Assembly: GCA_965227695.1 (NCBI GenBank)
Contig: OZ245760.1
Coordinates: 1,922,001 to 1,986,000 of the forward strand
DNA length: 64,000 nt
Direction: 5' to 3'
Source of the DNA: UBA1858 sp965227695
Lineage (GTDB): Bacteria; Pseudomonadota; Gammaproteobacteria; UBA4575
Below are positions 53,318 through 61,945 of the stretch, one piece after another. A program made the translations under genes and the position numbers. The notes under the pieces were generated by a model. It was given only the letters and a program-made list of their open reading frames with translations, was not told where the DNA came from and ran no database searches. Each line of letters begins with the position of its first letter. The stretch's first letter is position 1.

Positions 53318-54181
53318 CTAGTTTTTAGCAAATGCATTTATTATTGTTACAGTAAGCAGGATGATGGTCATACCCATATATTGGGAAATAGTCAGTGTTT
53401 CACTTAAAACAGCAACACTAAATAAAGTTGCAGTGACCGGTTCAACCATTGCCACTAGCGAAGCGGAAACTGGAGTAATATAACGAAGACCCGTGATATA
53501 AAGAATAAAAGATAGCCCTGCTCCAAGCACACCGAGTACAGCAAATAATGAAAAACTTGATGAATTTAAAACTTTGATAACCTGTTCGGTGTTGCTAATC
53601 CAGCCAAGAATAATTACCAGTGTCGAAAATGCAATTACAAGGATAGACTGCGCACTACCATGGTATGCTGCATACTTGAAACCAAATATAAACACTGCAT
53701 AAGATAAACCAGAAAGAAGACCGGCAATCAACGCTAATGGTGTAAGAGCAACAGCACTAACATCATACACCCCAGTTAAAAGGATAACGCCAAACATAAT
53801 CAAGAAAAGTGCTATCCACTTAGATAGTGTATGCTTCTCTAGTTTTAAAAAAAACGAGACGATGTAGACGAAAATGGGGGCACAATACATTAATGTTACT
53901 GCAACTGCGACACTGCCTTGGGCAATGCTTATGAAGTAAAAAGTGAAATTTCCAGCGACACCAAGACCTGCCAACAATGACCAAAGCCATAATCGACGAC
54001 TACCAAGCCCGTGTTTTTGAGGATATAATACAAGCCAGGTTAGCACAAACAAAAAACCAATTACACCACGATAAAACGATACTACATATGCATCCCATCC
54101 ATTTGCCATCAGGATGGCACCAATTCCGCCAGATAACCCCCAACATATCGCTGCAATTAGCACAAAAAATAAATACAACAC
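53318..54181 (-). CDS. EamA-domain (DMT superfamily) transporter
   Basis: 287-residue protein with ten membrane helices arranged as two EamA halves (about 1-135 and 145-285). Segments such as ALTPLALIAGLLSGLSYAVF and ITPVSASLVAMVEPVTATLF are typical of drug/metabolite exporters. The start is GTG 54179-54181; no ATG precedes the first helix. Substrate cannot be told. Stands alone. Confidence 0.9.
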   Translation of the reverse strand: MLYLFFVLIAAICWGLSGGIGAILMANGWDAYVVSFYRGVIGFLFVLTWLVLYPQKHGLGSRRLWLWSLLAGLGVAGNFTFYFISIAQGSVAVAVTLMYCAPIFVYIVSFFLKLEKHTLSKWIALFLIMFGVILLTGVYDVSAVALTPLALIAGLLSGLSYAVFIFGFKYAAYHGSAQSILVIAFSTLVIILGWISNTEQVIKVLNSSSFSLFAVLGVLGAGLSFILYITGLRYITPVSASLVAMVEPVTATLFSVAVLSETLTISQYMGMTIILLTVTIINAFAKN

Positions 54182-54651
54182 GATGATTTACAATGATTTT
54201 ATATTATGGATGAATTCTGATTCGGAGTTATAGTCAATTATTTGGAGGTGTTAATCGGATAGATTGACTAAATAGTATTTGAGTACAATGTCAAGCTAAA
54301 ATTTTTTATTAAAGCACTATATACATTAAAACTTGTCACATGATAATTCATAGCATAAATCATAATATTATTAAATTTTAAGCCAAACAGAATTACGCCA
54401 ATCAAATTATATAATACCGTACCAAATATAAAATTGCGTTTGCCTGCTTCAAAACTATTGGTTAGATACCTGATAATAGTTAATCTAATACCAATCATAT
54501 AGATCGATCACTATTTCAAAGATATACACATCAGCCAATGTATCAAATAAAATAGTGATGAATTTTTTTATATTAAACCATGAAACAACTATGTGCATAT
54601 GATGCACATAGTTGTGTAAGTAACCTGATTTATTCCTGAATTGCACTTAGA
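54182..54651. other. Intergenic region with a strong hairpin
   Basis: About 470 bp. A short minus-strand frame (54268-54498) has no family features and is not called. The hairpin at 54585-54615 is listed separately. Confidence 0.4.
54585..54615 (-). terminator. Perfect 14-bp hairpin after the EF-hand gene
   Basis: ACAACTATGTGCAT, loop ATG, ATGCACATAGTTGT. It is 36 bp beyond the stop of the leftward EF-hand gene and probably ends its transcript, though only a short T stretch (TTTCAT) follows. Confidence 0.6.
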
Positions 54652-55284
54652 TCATTTCAGGCTATTGTGTTCCATACGCTTACTTTCTAACATGGATTTA
54701 TATTCATGAGCTGATACTTTTCCATCATTATTAATATCGGCATCACCATAAATATTACCCCAGTATTCCAAAAATTCATCAGAACTAACATTTCCATCTT
54801 TGTTAATATCCATAGAAGATGATTGTTTCCATGTAATGTCCTTGTCTTCGGCATAGACACCCATTAATTTAGACTCAAGCAAGGCTCTCGTTTCAAATTT
54901 TGACAAAGAACCATTATTGTTCAAGTCTGCTTGACTAAATTGATTACGCCAGAATTTATTGGCCTCAGATGAACTAACAATTGCGTCAGCATTGACATCA
55001 ATCAAACGTCCGGTATTGCTTGAGTATTTTTTACCCTCAAGAACGAGTCGCCACTCATAATCAGTAATAGAGCCATCATTATTCACATCAGCAAACGAAT
55101 ATAACTTTTCCCAATACGAAGAATATTCAGTTCGAGAAATTTTTCCATCACTATTTTCATCAAGTTCATCTACATTAGACCACAAATGATGCATCCAGGT
55201 ATTAGTCTCAGAATAGTTTTTAGCGTACGCACTTGGCGTGATAATAAGAATTATGAATAAAACTAAATTAAATAAAATATACAT
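54652..55284 (-). CDS. Secreted EF-hand calcium-binding protein (six EF-hand loops)
   Basis: From ATG 55284 (AAGGAG nine bases upstream) the product is 210 residues with a signal peptide (YILFNLVLFIILIITPSAYA). Six loops follow in the mature protein: DENSDGKISRTE, DVNNDGSITDYE, DVNADAIVSSSE (Gly6 replaced by Ala, probably weak), DLNNNGSLSKFE, DINKDGNVSSDE and DINNDGKVSAHE. Periplasmic or exported calcium sensor or buffer. Upstream at 55363-55379 TTGGCATAGAATATGTA resembles a sigma-54 promoter but lacks the GC at -12. Near-identical RBS context to the OB-fold gene on the other side. Confidence 0.88.
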   Translation of the reverse strand: MYILFNLVLFIILIITPSAYAKNYSETNTWMHHLWSNVDELDENSDGKISRTEYSSYWEKLYSFADVNNDGSITDYEWRLVLEGKKYSSNTGRLIDVNADAIVSSSEANKFWRNQFSQADLNNNGSLSKFETRALLESKLMGVYAEDKDITWKQSSSMDINKDGNVSSDEFLEYWGNIYGDADINNDGKVSAHEYKSMLESKRMEHNSLK

Positions 55285-55719
55285 ATTTTTTAACTCCTTT
55301 ATGTGTTTAAGATTAGCCTGATTAGAGCTATTAATGAACCTTTTAATACGCACATAAAGACGTACATATTCTATGCCAACTTTTTATACGACTTTTAAAT
55401 GGTATAAATTAAATTCAGAATTTTATTTGGTAAATATGAACACCCTATAAAGTTTTTTTGCTCATATAAACCAAATAAAAGAAGATGATCGCCATGTATA
55501 TTAAAAAAATTTGCATATTATTGTAATAATTTTATTTAACATTTCACATGAATTAAAGTATAGACATTCATCATATAAATACTTATCAGATATTTAATAA
55601 TTAACTTTTGAATAGCAAGACAGATTATATCTATCATTAAATATTAATAAGAAGACAGCCAACTAAAATATATATTAATAACTGGTCTATATGTGAAATA
55701 AAAAGTATGCCGGAGATTG
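55285..55719. other. Divergent intergenic region, very A+T-rich
   Basis: Holds the promoters of the leftward EF-hand gene and the rightward OB-fold gene. A -24-like TTGGCA without a matching -12 lies at 55363-55379 facing the EF-hand gene. No gene recognised. Confidence 0.4.
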
Positions 55720-55736
55720 TTGGTATGGTTAATGCA
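55720..55736 (+). promoter_or_regulatory. Sigma-54 promoter for the OB-fold gene
   Basis: TTGGTATGGTTAATGCA: GG and GC at the required 12-bp register, 34 bp before the ATG at 55770. The expected start near 55748 leaves a short leader that just contains the AAAGGAG ribosome-binding site. Confidence 0.65.
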
Positions 55737-55769
55737 GAAATACAAATATGTAAATTAAAGGAGTTAAAT

Positions 55770-56435
55770 ATGAGAATTTTAAATTTTAAGAATTATATTT
55801 TTTTTATCGTTTCTTTATTTATATGTACCAGCGGTATGGCGACTTCAGAAATTGAAGAGTATCGTGGTGCATATGACTCGGACTGGGTCAGTATCACCGG
55901 CGAAGTGAGCGGGATTACAGGTGAAAGATTTACTCTAGACTTCGATAAGGGCGATATTCTTGTAGAAATGGATGACTGGGATATGTTTGAGGAAATAAAA
56001 TTGATAACTATTGGTGACCGAGTAACTGTTTCCGGCAGACTCGATAATTCACTATATGAAAAAAAGACAATAGAAGCATTACGAGTATACTCACATAATA
56101 ACAATAGTTACTATTACGCGAGCAGTATAGACGATGAAGGTGACATCCACACATACGATGTTCACGTGACAGTAGCATTACCAGAAAGCACTGTAATAAC
56201 TGTATCAGGCACTGTTAGCAAGGTGGACGGTAGAGAGTTTACTCTTGATACCGGCAAATATAATGTGATTATTGATACAGATGATATGAGCTATAATCCC
56301 ATGGATCAATACGGATTTCAGAAGGTTGATAAAGGAGATAAATTACACATAACTGGTTATGTTGATTATGGTTTTTTCGAAAAGAATGAAATAAAAGCGA
56401 AAATAATCGAAAAAATCTTTACAAGCCGTAGTTAA
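55770..56435 (+). CDS. Secreted tandem OB-fold protein
   Basis: 221 residues from ATG 55770 (AAAGGAG seven bases upstream; an earlier frame start at 55707 would lie upstream of the promoter). Signal peptide RILNFKNYIFFIVSLFICTS followed by two related domains of about 75 residues, each beginning (V/I)xSGxVSxxxGxxFTLD and ending in GDxxxxxGxxDxxxxEKxxIxA. They resemble the bacterial OB-fold (BOF, YgiW-like) found in periplasmic stress proteins. Function unknown; exported. A sigma-54 promoter and a strong terminator frame it as a single unit. Confidence 0.8.
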   Translation: MRILNFKNYIFFIVSLFICTSGMATSEIEEYRGAYDSDWVSITGEVSGITGERFTLDFDKGDILVEMDDWDMFEEIKLITIGDRVTVSGRLDNSLYEKKTIEALRVYSHNNNSYYYASSIDDEGDIHTYDVHVTVALPESTVITVSGTVSKVDGREFTLDTGKYNVIIDTDDMSYNPMDQYGFQKVDKGDKLHITGYVDYGFFEKNEIKAKIIEKIFTSRS

Positions 56436-56454
56436 AAAATCATATTTACAATGT

Positions 56455-56485
56455 GCTGTGGTGTGATATGCGATCACACCACAGC
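56455..56485 (+). terminator. 13-bp hairpin after the OB-fold gene
   Basis: GCTGTGGTGTGAT, loop ATGCG, ATCACACCACAGC; perfect stem, 19 bp past the stop. Little T after it, but the stem is very stable. Confidence 0.65.
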
Positions 56486-56612
56486 TGTTAATAACTATAA
56501 GATATTCAATCTTGATTCATAAAAAAGTTATTGTTTTTTTCTCTTATTGCGGAAATAATCTAGACATTTTGTATATTACTAATGCAATATTACTCTCTCG
56601 TGTCCCATAAAT

Positions 56613-58091
56613 TCAAGTAGTAAGTTTATATTTACTAATTCTATATCTTAATTTTTCACGGCTCATACGAAGCAATCTGGCTGTCTCGGTAACATTGCCA
56701 CCCATTGTCTCAAGAGCAGTTTTAATAATCTCTTTTTCCATGTCAGATATGGATATTGATCCATTAATCGGAAATTTACACACGGGATATTCACTTTGCT
56801 CTTCCTCGATATTCCGATCGATGGTTTGCTGCTGTTGTTCCTCTTCTAAGATATCCGAGAGTATTAAATCATCTTTTGCTGAATTAAATGTTTGGCTATT
56901 CATATTATTACATTGATCGCCGATCATCCACTGATCATCGAATGTCTCGTCATCAGAAAATAACACGCACCTTTCAATTACATTTCTCAATTCTCTTATA
57001 TTTCCAGGCCAATCATAGTCCATTAATTTTTTCCATGTCGCGTCTTTAACACTTGATACTTTTTTTCCAGATTTATAATTGTATTCATGAATAATTCTCG
57101 GAACCAAATCCAGCATGTCCTCTTTTCTTTTTCTTAACGGTGGTAGTTCAAGACAAAATACACCTAAACGATGATATAAATCTTCGCGTAATGATTTATC
57201 CTCAGCAACCTTGGTTAAGTCTTTATTACTTGCAGCGATAATTGTTAAAGAGACTTCAATCTCATTTTCTCCTCCAACTCGCCTGATGACTTTATCTTCG
57301 ATGGCTTTAAGTAATTTAGACTGTAAGTCCAGATCCATCTCTGTAATTTCATCCAGGAATAAAGTACCGCCATTGGCCTGTTCCATATATCCCCTGTGTG
57401 ACTTTTTAGCACCCGTAAAGGCACCAGCCTCATGTCCAAATAACTCTGACTCCAATAATTCTGCCGGGATGGCTGAGCAGTTGACTTCAATAAGCGGACC
57501 TGAAATGTAAACACTTTGAGAATGTAAAATGCGTGCTGCCAATCCTTTGCCAGTGCCGGTCTCACCAATAATAAATACACTGGAGATTGGTACATTAACT
57601 AATTTATTTATCGTATCACGGACATTCTTTGCAAGGTCACTACGACCGACAAAAGACTCAATTAAGTGCTGATTTTTATCTTTTATTCTTGAATAATTAT
57701 GTAATTTTCTTATTAATGCTATGCGAGCACTTCGAGCCAATATTTTTTTAAGAGTAGCAGGGACGCTGAGTTCACAAACATCAATTTCGTAATCAGCAGC
57801 ATTGCATATTTCATCTGAAGGTTGAATGATAGATTTATCATATATCAGGATAAATGCATAATTATCCGATATGGCTTCAAGTGCGTCTTTATCAAATTGC
57901 ACTTGATCGGATATATTTTCGTCTATATATAATATGACAATATCTGTATCGATTTCATGATTTTTAATTGCTGAAATGAAATCGTTATAATTTTGTAGCT
58001 TCTGGAAGTTATAGCGATAAGACTTAGCTATTTTAATGAAGTTATCACTAATCTCATCTGGACAGCTAACAAACGACAAATTTTTTGACAT
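56613..58091 (-). CDS. Sigma-54-dependent activator with degenerate receiver domain
   Basis: 492 residues: N-terminal receiver-like domain (about 1-125), AAA+ domain (about 147-380) with Walker A GETGTGKG (176-183), the sigma-54 contact loop GAFTGA (223-228), Walker B GGTLFLDE (241-248), and a C-terminal Fis-type helix-turn-helix (NVTETARLLRMSREKLRYRI). In the receiver the expected phospho-Asp position reads ILYID with Tyr (about 55) and the N-terminal acidic pair is absent, so control is unlikely to be by phosphorylation. A Gln/Glu-rich linker precedes the HTH. No kinase gene adjoins. Strong sigma-54 promoters lie at several neighbouring genes, its likely targets. Confidence 0.93.
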   Translation of the reverse strand: MSKNLSFVSCPDEISDNFIKIAKSYRYNFQKLQNYNDFISAIKNHEIDTDIVILYIDENISDQVQFDKDALEAISDNYAFILIYDKSIIQPSDEICNAADYEIDVCELSVPATLKKILARSARIALIRKLHNYSRIKDKNQHLIESFVGRSDLAKNVRDTINKLVNVPISSVFIIGETGTGKGLAARILHSQSVYISGPLIEVNCSAIPAELLESELFGHEAGAFTGAKKSHRGYMEQANGGTLFLDEITEMDLDLQSKLLKAIEDKVIRRVGGENEIEVSLTIIAASNKDLTKVAEDKSLREDLYHRLGVFCLELPPLRKRKEDMLDLVPRIIHEYNYKSGKKVSSVKDATWKKLMDYDWPGNIRELRNVIERCVLFSDDETFDDQWMIGDQCNNMNSQTFNSAKDDLILSDILEEEQQQQTIDRNIEEEQSEYPVCKFPINGSISISDMEKEIIKTALETMGGNVTETARLLRMSREKLRYRISKYKLTT

Positions 58092-58234
58092 GGTGAATTA
58101 GAAGCGATTGCTAGAATAATAGAATATTACTACTAACGTACTGGTTATAATCTAGCACATTTTAATTTATTTACCAGCCTGAATTCATAAAAGATTATGG
58201 ATTTGAGCGAGTAGTTGTTGACTATGCTAATTAA

Positions 58235-58909
58235 TCATTGTTCAAATGTTATGCTTGATGGGTTAGCTCCCAATTCTTTTAAATAGCATGAAATATCTTT
58301 TACAAACCCTGGTGGTCCACATACATAAAAACACTGGTCATAATCAGCGATTGTATTTTTAAGGTATGATTTGTCAATTCTCTGGCTGGATTCTCCATCA
58401 GGTGGTTTTTGTGTAAACAGGCAGATAAGCTTATTATTTGTAAGGTATTCTAATTCATGTTCAAGAATGACATCACGACTGCTTTTGTTGGTAAATATTA
58501 AGGTATTATCATGATTTTGATGATTTTGTTTACAGGATCTGAGAATTGATATAAATGGTGTGACACCTGCACCACCGGCAATAAACACCCCGGGACCATC
58601 ATATTTAATTGCACCGAAAGGTTTAGACAAGCATAGTGTATCAGAGACACTTAATGAATCAATTTGTCGTGTAACACCCTCATGAGACGCATATATCTTT
58701 GTTGTAAATTCCAAAATAGCATCGTTTGGCGTTGATGTCATGGTAAATGGCCGAGACTCATCTTTCCATTCCTGACTGTCGATACTAAGTTCAACAGCCT
58801 GACCTTCAGTAAACTGAAAGTCACGTGGTTTGGAACACACAAGTCTTTTAACATTGTGTGTGACGTGATGAATCTGCAATAAATTTACTTTATAGTGTGA
58901 ATCAGACAT
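58235..58909 (-). CDS. FAD/NAD(P)-binding oxidoreductase (ferredoxin-NADP reductase-like)
   Basis: 224 residues: FAD-binding barrel with RPFTMTS (isoalloxazine/phosphate contact) and NAD(P)-binding domain with GGAGVTPFISI and the YVCGPPGF motif near the C-terminus. No 2Fe-2S ferredoxin domain is attached, so it must reduce a separate partner. It follows the fasciclin gene by 49 bp and should be driven by the sigma-54 promoter at 59564-59580. The ending ITFEQ places few residues after the NAD site, as in short FNR-like proteins. Confidence 0.87.
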   Translation of the reverse strand: MSDSHYKVNLLQIHHVTHNVKRLVCSKPRDFQFTEGQAVELSIDSQEWKDESRPFTMTSTPNDAILEFTTKIYASHEGVTRQIDSLSVSDTLCLSKPFGAIKYDGPGVFIAGGAGVTPFISILRSCKQNHQNHDNTLIFTNKSSRDVILEHELEYLTNNKLICLFTQKPPDGESSQRIDKSYLKNTIADYDQCFYVCGPPGFVKDISCYLKELGANPSSITFEQ

Positions 58910-58958
58910 TTATTTACCTTGATTGTTTAACACTGGAATATACTATATAAAGTTATTC

Positions 58959-59456
58959 TTATGGGATTATGATTGCATCAACAAACATAATTACACCATT
59001 CTTGACAGAAACTGGTTTGCCAATAATACGTGCGTTGTTTATAAAGTATTCATCCTTCCGTTTGACAAGATGTATAGTATTCCCAGTGATAGATGAAATA
59101 TTGATTGAGTGTTCTGAATATGGCAACTCAATTAAATCATGAAATAAATGATTACTTATCATTCTAAGTCGCCAATTATGAAATTCATCACTTTCTATGT
59201 TATTACGCACAGAAATGGGCAGTCTGCTATATACTGAATCCGTAAAAGCAAACACGGTAAATGGCCCTGTTGTAGTAAGTGTTTTATGTAACTTGCCACT
59301 TCTGATCATTTCAGAAAACATGCCGGTTTTCTCGTTTTGATCCAGATAGTCTGTGATGTTTGCCTTATTATCGCTTGAAAAAACGCTCCCGGTAGAGGAT
59401 ATAATGATAATCACAAACAGAAATAGGTAGTTAATACAGATTTTATATAAATTCAT
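58959..59456 (-). CDS. Secreted fasciclin-domain protein
   Basis: 165 residues with signal peptide (NYLFLFVIIIISSTGSVFS) and one FAS1 domain: TTGPFTVFAFTDSVYSRLP, the central HLF/NHLFHDLIE and the ending NGVIMFVDAIIIP. FAS1 domains mediate cell-surface adhesion. The domain is somewhat short compared with the usual ~130 residues but has both fasciclin boxes. Expressed from a sigma-54 promoter 108 bp upstream, with the oxidoreductase gene next. Confidence 0.87.
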   Translation of the reverse strand: MNLYKICINYLFLFVIIIISSTGSVFSSDNKANITDYLDQNEKTGMFSEMIRSGKLHKTLTTTGPFTVFAFTDSVYSRLPISVRNNIESDEFHNWRLRMISNHLFHDLIELPYSEHSINISSITGNTIHLVKRKDEYFINNARIIGKPVSVKNGVIMFVDAIIIP

Positions 59457-59563
59457 GTCACTCTTTCCGATTAAAGTCTCGAAATTGGATAGTTATCTAT
59501 AAAACAAATTAACAACTAGAGATTTTTTAAAAGTTTAATGTTAATTTATCTATAGACAGAATT

Positions 59564-59580
59564 TGCAAATAACATGCCAC
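59564..59580 (-). promoter_or_regulatory. Sigma-54 promoter for fasciclin-oxidoreductase genes
   Basis: On the minus strand GTGGCATGTTATTTGCA, an excellent match to TGGCACG-N4-TTGCA with correct GG-GC register. It is 108 bp upstream of the fasciclin ATG, leaving room for a leader of about 95 nt. Confidence 0.75.
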
Positions 59581-59766
59581 GTGATAAAAGATCTATATTT
59601 AAGGTTTAACGCTGTGTAACAGTGATTGTGACGAATTCATGATAATTATTATATTGTTGATATAGACATATCTGTTTATTTCAACAATATACATGTACTC
59701 ATTTTATGGCGAGTTAAGTTCTATAATATATTTATAGTGTACGTAGGCAGACTATTTTATTTTTTG

Positions 59767-59783
59767 TTGGCTTATATTTTGCA
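59767..59783 (+). promoter_or_regulatory. Sigma-54 promoter for the SpoIIAA-like gene
   Basis: TTGGCTTATATTTTGCA, full -24 TTGGC and -12 TTGCA elements at the correct spacing, 37 bp upstream of the ATG at 59820. The predicted start near 59795 leaves a short leader containing AAAGGTGG. Confidence 0.75.
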
Positions 59784-59819
59784 GAAGTATAGTCATAATC
59801 GAAAATAAAGGTGGTGATT

Positions 59820-60182
59820 ATGATTGAATGTGAAATAAATCAGCATGACAAGATATTATATATAATGCCTAAAGGCGACTTAAGTAAAGAAGACTATTAT
59901 TATCTTGATAAAGAACTAAGCAACTATATTAATCGCGGTAATCATATTGAAGGTGTATTGATTAATACCGTACATGTGCCACACTGGGTCAGTTTTGATG
60001 CTATTAGTGCACACCTTGAATTAATTAAGGAAAAAGGGAGAAGTATGAAAAAGGTTGCAGTTGTATCAAACAACAAAAATGTACTATTGCTGACTCAACT
60101 TACCGATTTTTTTACTGATGCGAATGTACAGTATTTCAAGAATGTCGATAAAGATGAGGCAATAGCATGGTTGAAATTCTAG
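59820..60182 (+). CDS. SpoIIAA-like (STAS-type) protein
   Basis: 120 residues from ATG 59820, with AAAGGTGG nine bases upstream; GTG codons at 59811 and 59814 are less likely because they coincide with that site. The fold pattern (ILYIMPKGDLSKEDYYYLDK, HIEGVLINT, KKVAVVSNNKNV, DEAIAWLKF) matches the SpoIIAA-like family of small STAS-related proteins, common in stress-related loci. No signal peptide; cytoplasmic. Preceded by a sigma-54 promoter and followed by a bidirectional hairpin. Confidence 0.8.
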   Translation: MIECEINQHDKILYIMPKGDLSKEDYYYLDKELSNYINRGNHIEGVLINTVHVPHWVSFDAISAHLELIKEKGRSMKKVAVVSNNKNVLLLTQLTDFFTDANVQYFKNVDKDEAIAWLKF

Positions 60183-60317
60183 ATGTTTTAATAACATGCT
60201 TATCGTGTAAATCGTAAACCAGATAAGAAATTAGACATCCACGAGGAAGTGAATGAATAGCTTTGTTAATATGTGATTGCACACTTATTACAATCTCGAT
60301 AAATACTCAGCATTTTA

Positions 60318-60353
60318 CACTTGCCAGATTTTTAAAATATAATCTGGAAAGTG
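60318..60353. terminator. Bidirectional hairpin between convergent genes
   Basis: CACTT-g-CCAGATT and AATCTGG-a-AAGTG, twelve pairs with one mismatch and a 10-base loop, between the SpoIIAA-like gene and the leftward coiled-coil gene. A-rich and T-rich flanks fit use in both directions. Confidence 0.6.
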
Positions 60354-60379
60354 ATTAAATACTATACAAAGATTGTCAT

Positions 60380-60862
60380 TTAGTTGTCTTCATTACTTGA
60401 GTATTCTTCTTCAATATCGTGCCATGTATCAGACATAACTTTGTATGATTTCATAAACCCTGATTTTAAATAATCCCATGATTCATCAGTACTTTGCTTC
60501 ATACCACCATACCATTCTGCTACCTCAGTACGCTGTTTCCTGAGATTTTTGAGATTTCTTTGCAATTGTTCCTTACCTTCCTGATTGAGTTCTTCCCATT
60601 TCTGTATCGATTTATCTTCTATTTTTTCTATACGTGAATCAAGGTAACTAAGTGTTTGCTTCGCTTCTTTAACAGCTTTATCCTTTTGATCCATACTGTA
60701 TTCTTTGAGTGCTTCATAAAACTCATTAGCTTGTTCACTAACTTCACTGTAGCTTGATTTATTATTTTTATCTTCAGCATAAACTACAGAAAACTGAGAA
60801 ATTAATAATGAAATAATCATTAAAAATATGAATGCTATTTTTGAATAAATATATTTTGACAT
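60380..60862 (-). CDS. Secreted coiled-coil protein
   Basis: 160 residues: signal peptide (YSKIAFIFLMIISLLISQFS, cleaved near YAED) and a long charged helical region (about 45-120) with heptad-like Leu/Ile spacing. The C-terminal motif STDESWDYLKSGFMKSY is almost the same as SSDEAWSDLKKGLDESW in the cytoplasmic neighbour, suggesting a shared origin or shared partner. Function unknown; periplasmic. Third gene of the leftward unit behind the sigma-54 promoter at 61661. Confidence 0.78.
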   Translation of the reverse strand: MSKYIYSKIAFIFLMIISLLISQFSVVYAEDKNNKSSYSEVSEQANEFYEALKEYSMDQKDKAVKEAKQTLSYLDSRIEKIEDKSIQKWEELNQEGKEQLQRNLKNLRKQRTEVAEWYGGMKQSTDESWDYLKSGFMKSYKVMSDTWHDIEEEYSSNEDN

Positions 60863-60911
60863 TACTATTCCTTATTTAGTGAAAAATATGAAATTAATTT
60901 AGTTATGAATT

Positions 60912-61196
60912 TTAAAATTTTGAAGCGGCTTCTTTTACTGAATTCTCAAAGATACCCCAGGATTCATCCAATCCTTTTTTAAGGTCAGACCAGGCTTCAT
61001 CACTAGATGCCTTTATTTCCTTAATTTTATTTTTTACATTTTCACGTTTTTCGTTTACCTCTTTAATCTTGTCATAATGCTTTAGCTTTGCATTACTCTC
61101 TGCTTTATCCGCCTGAGCTTTCAATTTATCGATTTCAGCATCTAAACCATCAAGTTTATATTTCATTTTTTCGATATAATCATTTTTCTCGCTCAT
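60912..61196 (-). CDS. Cytoplasmic coiled-coil protein
   Basis: 94 residues, almost wholly helical and highly charged (EKMKYKLDGLDAEIDKLKAQ, then KADKAESNAKL-like heptads), without signal peptide. Ends in SSDEAWSDLKKGLDESWGIF, homologous to the end of the secreted protein downstream. Its start overlaps the stop of the EF-hand gene by 17 bp, so translation is probably coupled. Proteins of this pattern are known only as hypothetical coiled-coil proteins. Confidence 0.8.
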   Translation of the reverse strand: MSEKNDYIEKMKYKLDGLDAEIDKLKAQADKAESNAKLKHYDKIKEVNEKRENVKNKIKEIKASSDEAWSDLKKGLDESWGIFENSVKEAASKF

Positions 61197-61620
61197 TATT
61201 TTCTCCTAGTTGGTTATTAACACACTGATTCAATTGAATATTTGCAAACTCATCAATTGAAAGAACATTATTTTTGTCTTTATCCAACTGATAAAACGCG
61301 TTTTCGTTACCAGGTTTTACTACCGATGCCCTGGATGCTTTTGCATTTGCAATATTTCCATAACGAATATTAAAGTATGGCCTGAATTCACTGACTGATA
61401 TTTTTTTATCATCATTCATGTCAAAGTTTTCGAATGTGTCATTTAATGGTTGTTCTGCTAGCGACTCGACTTTGGAAATATACTTATCCTGATTCCGGTC
61501 AAGTTGAAGAAACTTATGTTGCGTTGAATTTGTGTTAACGGCAACTTCTTCACTTGCTGAAAGTGTCCCCGCAAAAAGCAATATACTAATAAATTTTACT
61601 GCGATACTGTATTTATTCAT
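61180..61620 (-). CDS. Secreted EF-hand protein (three loops)
   Basis: 146 residues with signal peptide (KFISILLFAGTLSAS) and three EF-hand loops: DRNQDKYISKVE, DMNDDKKISVSE and DKDKNNVLSIDE. The Gly normally at loop position 6 is replaced by Lys, Lys or Asn, so calcium affinity may be low. First gene of a three-gene leftward unit with the two coiled-coil genes, behind a sigma-54 promoter 41 bp upstream. Confidence 0.83.
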   Translation of the reverse strand: MNKYSIAVKFISILLFAGTLSASEEVAVNTNSTQHKFLQLDRNQDKYISKVESLAEQPLNDTFENFDMNDDKKISVSEFRPYFNIRYGNIANAKASRASVVKPGNENAFYQLDKDKNNVLSIDEFANIQLNQCVNNQLGENNEREK

Positions 61621-61660
61621 ATAAATTAAAAATATATTTAATTATCATTCACAGAAATTT

Positions 61661-61677
61661 TGCATTTTTAATGCCAA
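61661..61677 (-). promoter_or_regulatory. Sigma-54 promoter for the EF-hand/coiled-coil unit
   Basis: On the minus strand TTGGCATTAAAAATGCA with GG-GC in register, 41 bp before the EF-hand ATG (61620). The rest of 61621-61945 is very A+T-rich and holds no gene. Confidence 0.7.
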
Positions 61678-61945
61678 CATAATAACAAACCTTAAGTTTC
61701 TAATTTATAATAAACATTCATTCAAAAACGTTGAAAAAATTGTTTATTTAAGCAAATTATTGGTTAATTTTGCTCAAATGAACAATTGTATTTTTTATCA
61801 TGACTTTTTTATTTTCATCTAAGTACTTTTAATAATTCAACTTAAATAATATTTATATTTTTCCATGCACTTTTTATTTCACTTAAAATATATTGATAAC
61901 TCATATATAATTCAGTTATATAATTACTAACTAAGGAGTCTACAT

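Noticed and set aside
54268..54498. Minus-strand 76-residue frame
   Set aside because: A+T-rich composition alone accounts for it; no RBS or recognisable motif.
55363..55379. Sigma-54-like site before the six-loop EF-hand gene
   Set aside because: -24 TTGGCA is perfect but -12 reads ATGTA without the GC; kept only as a comment, not counted in the regulon.
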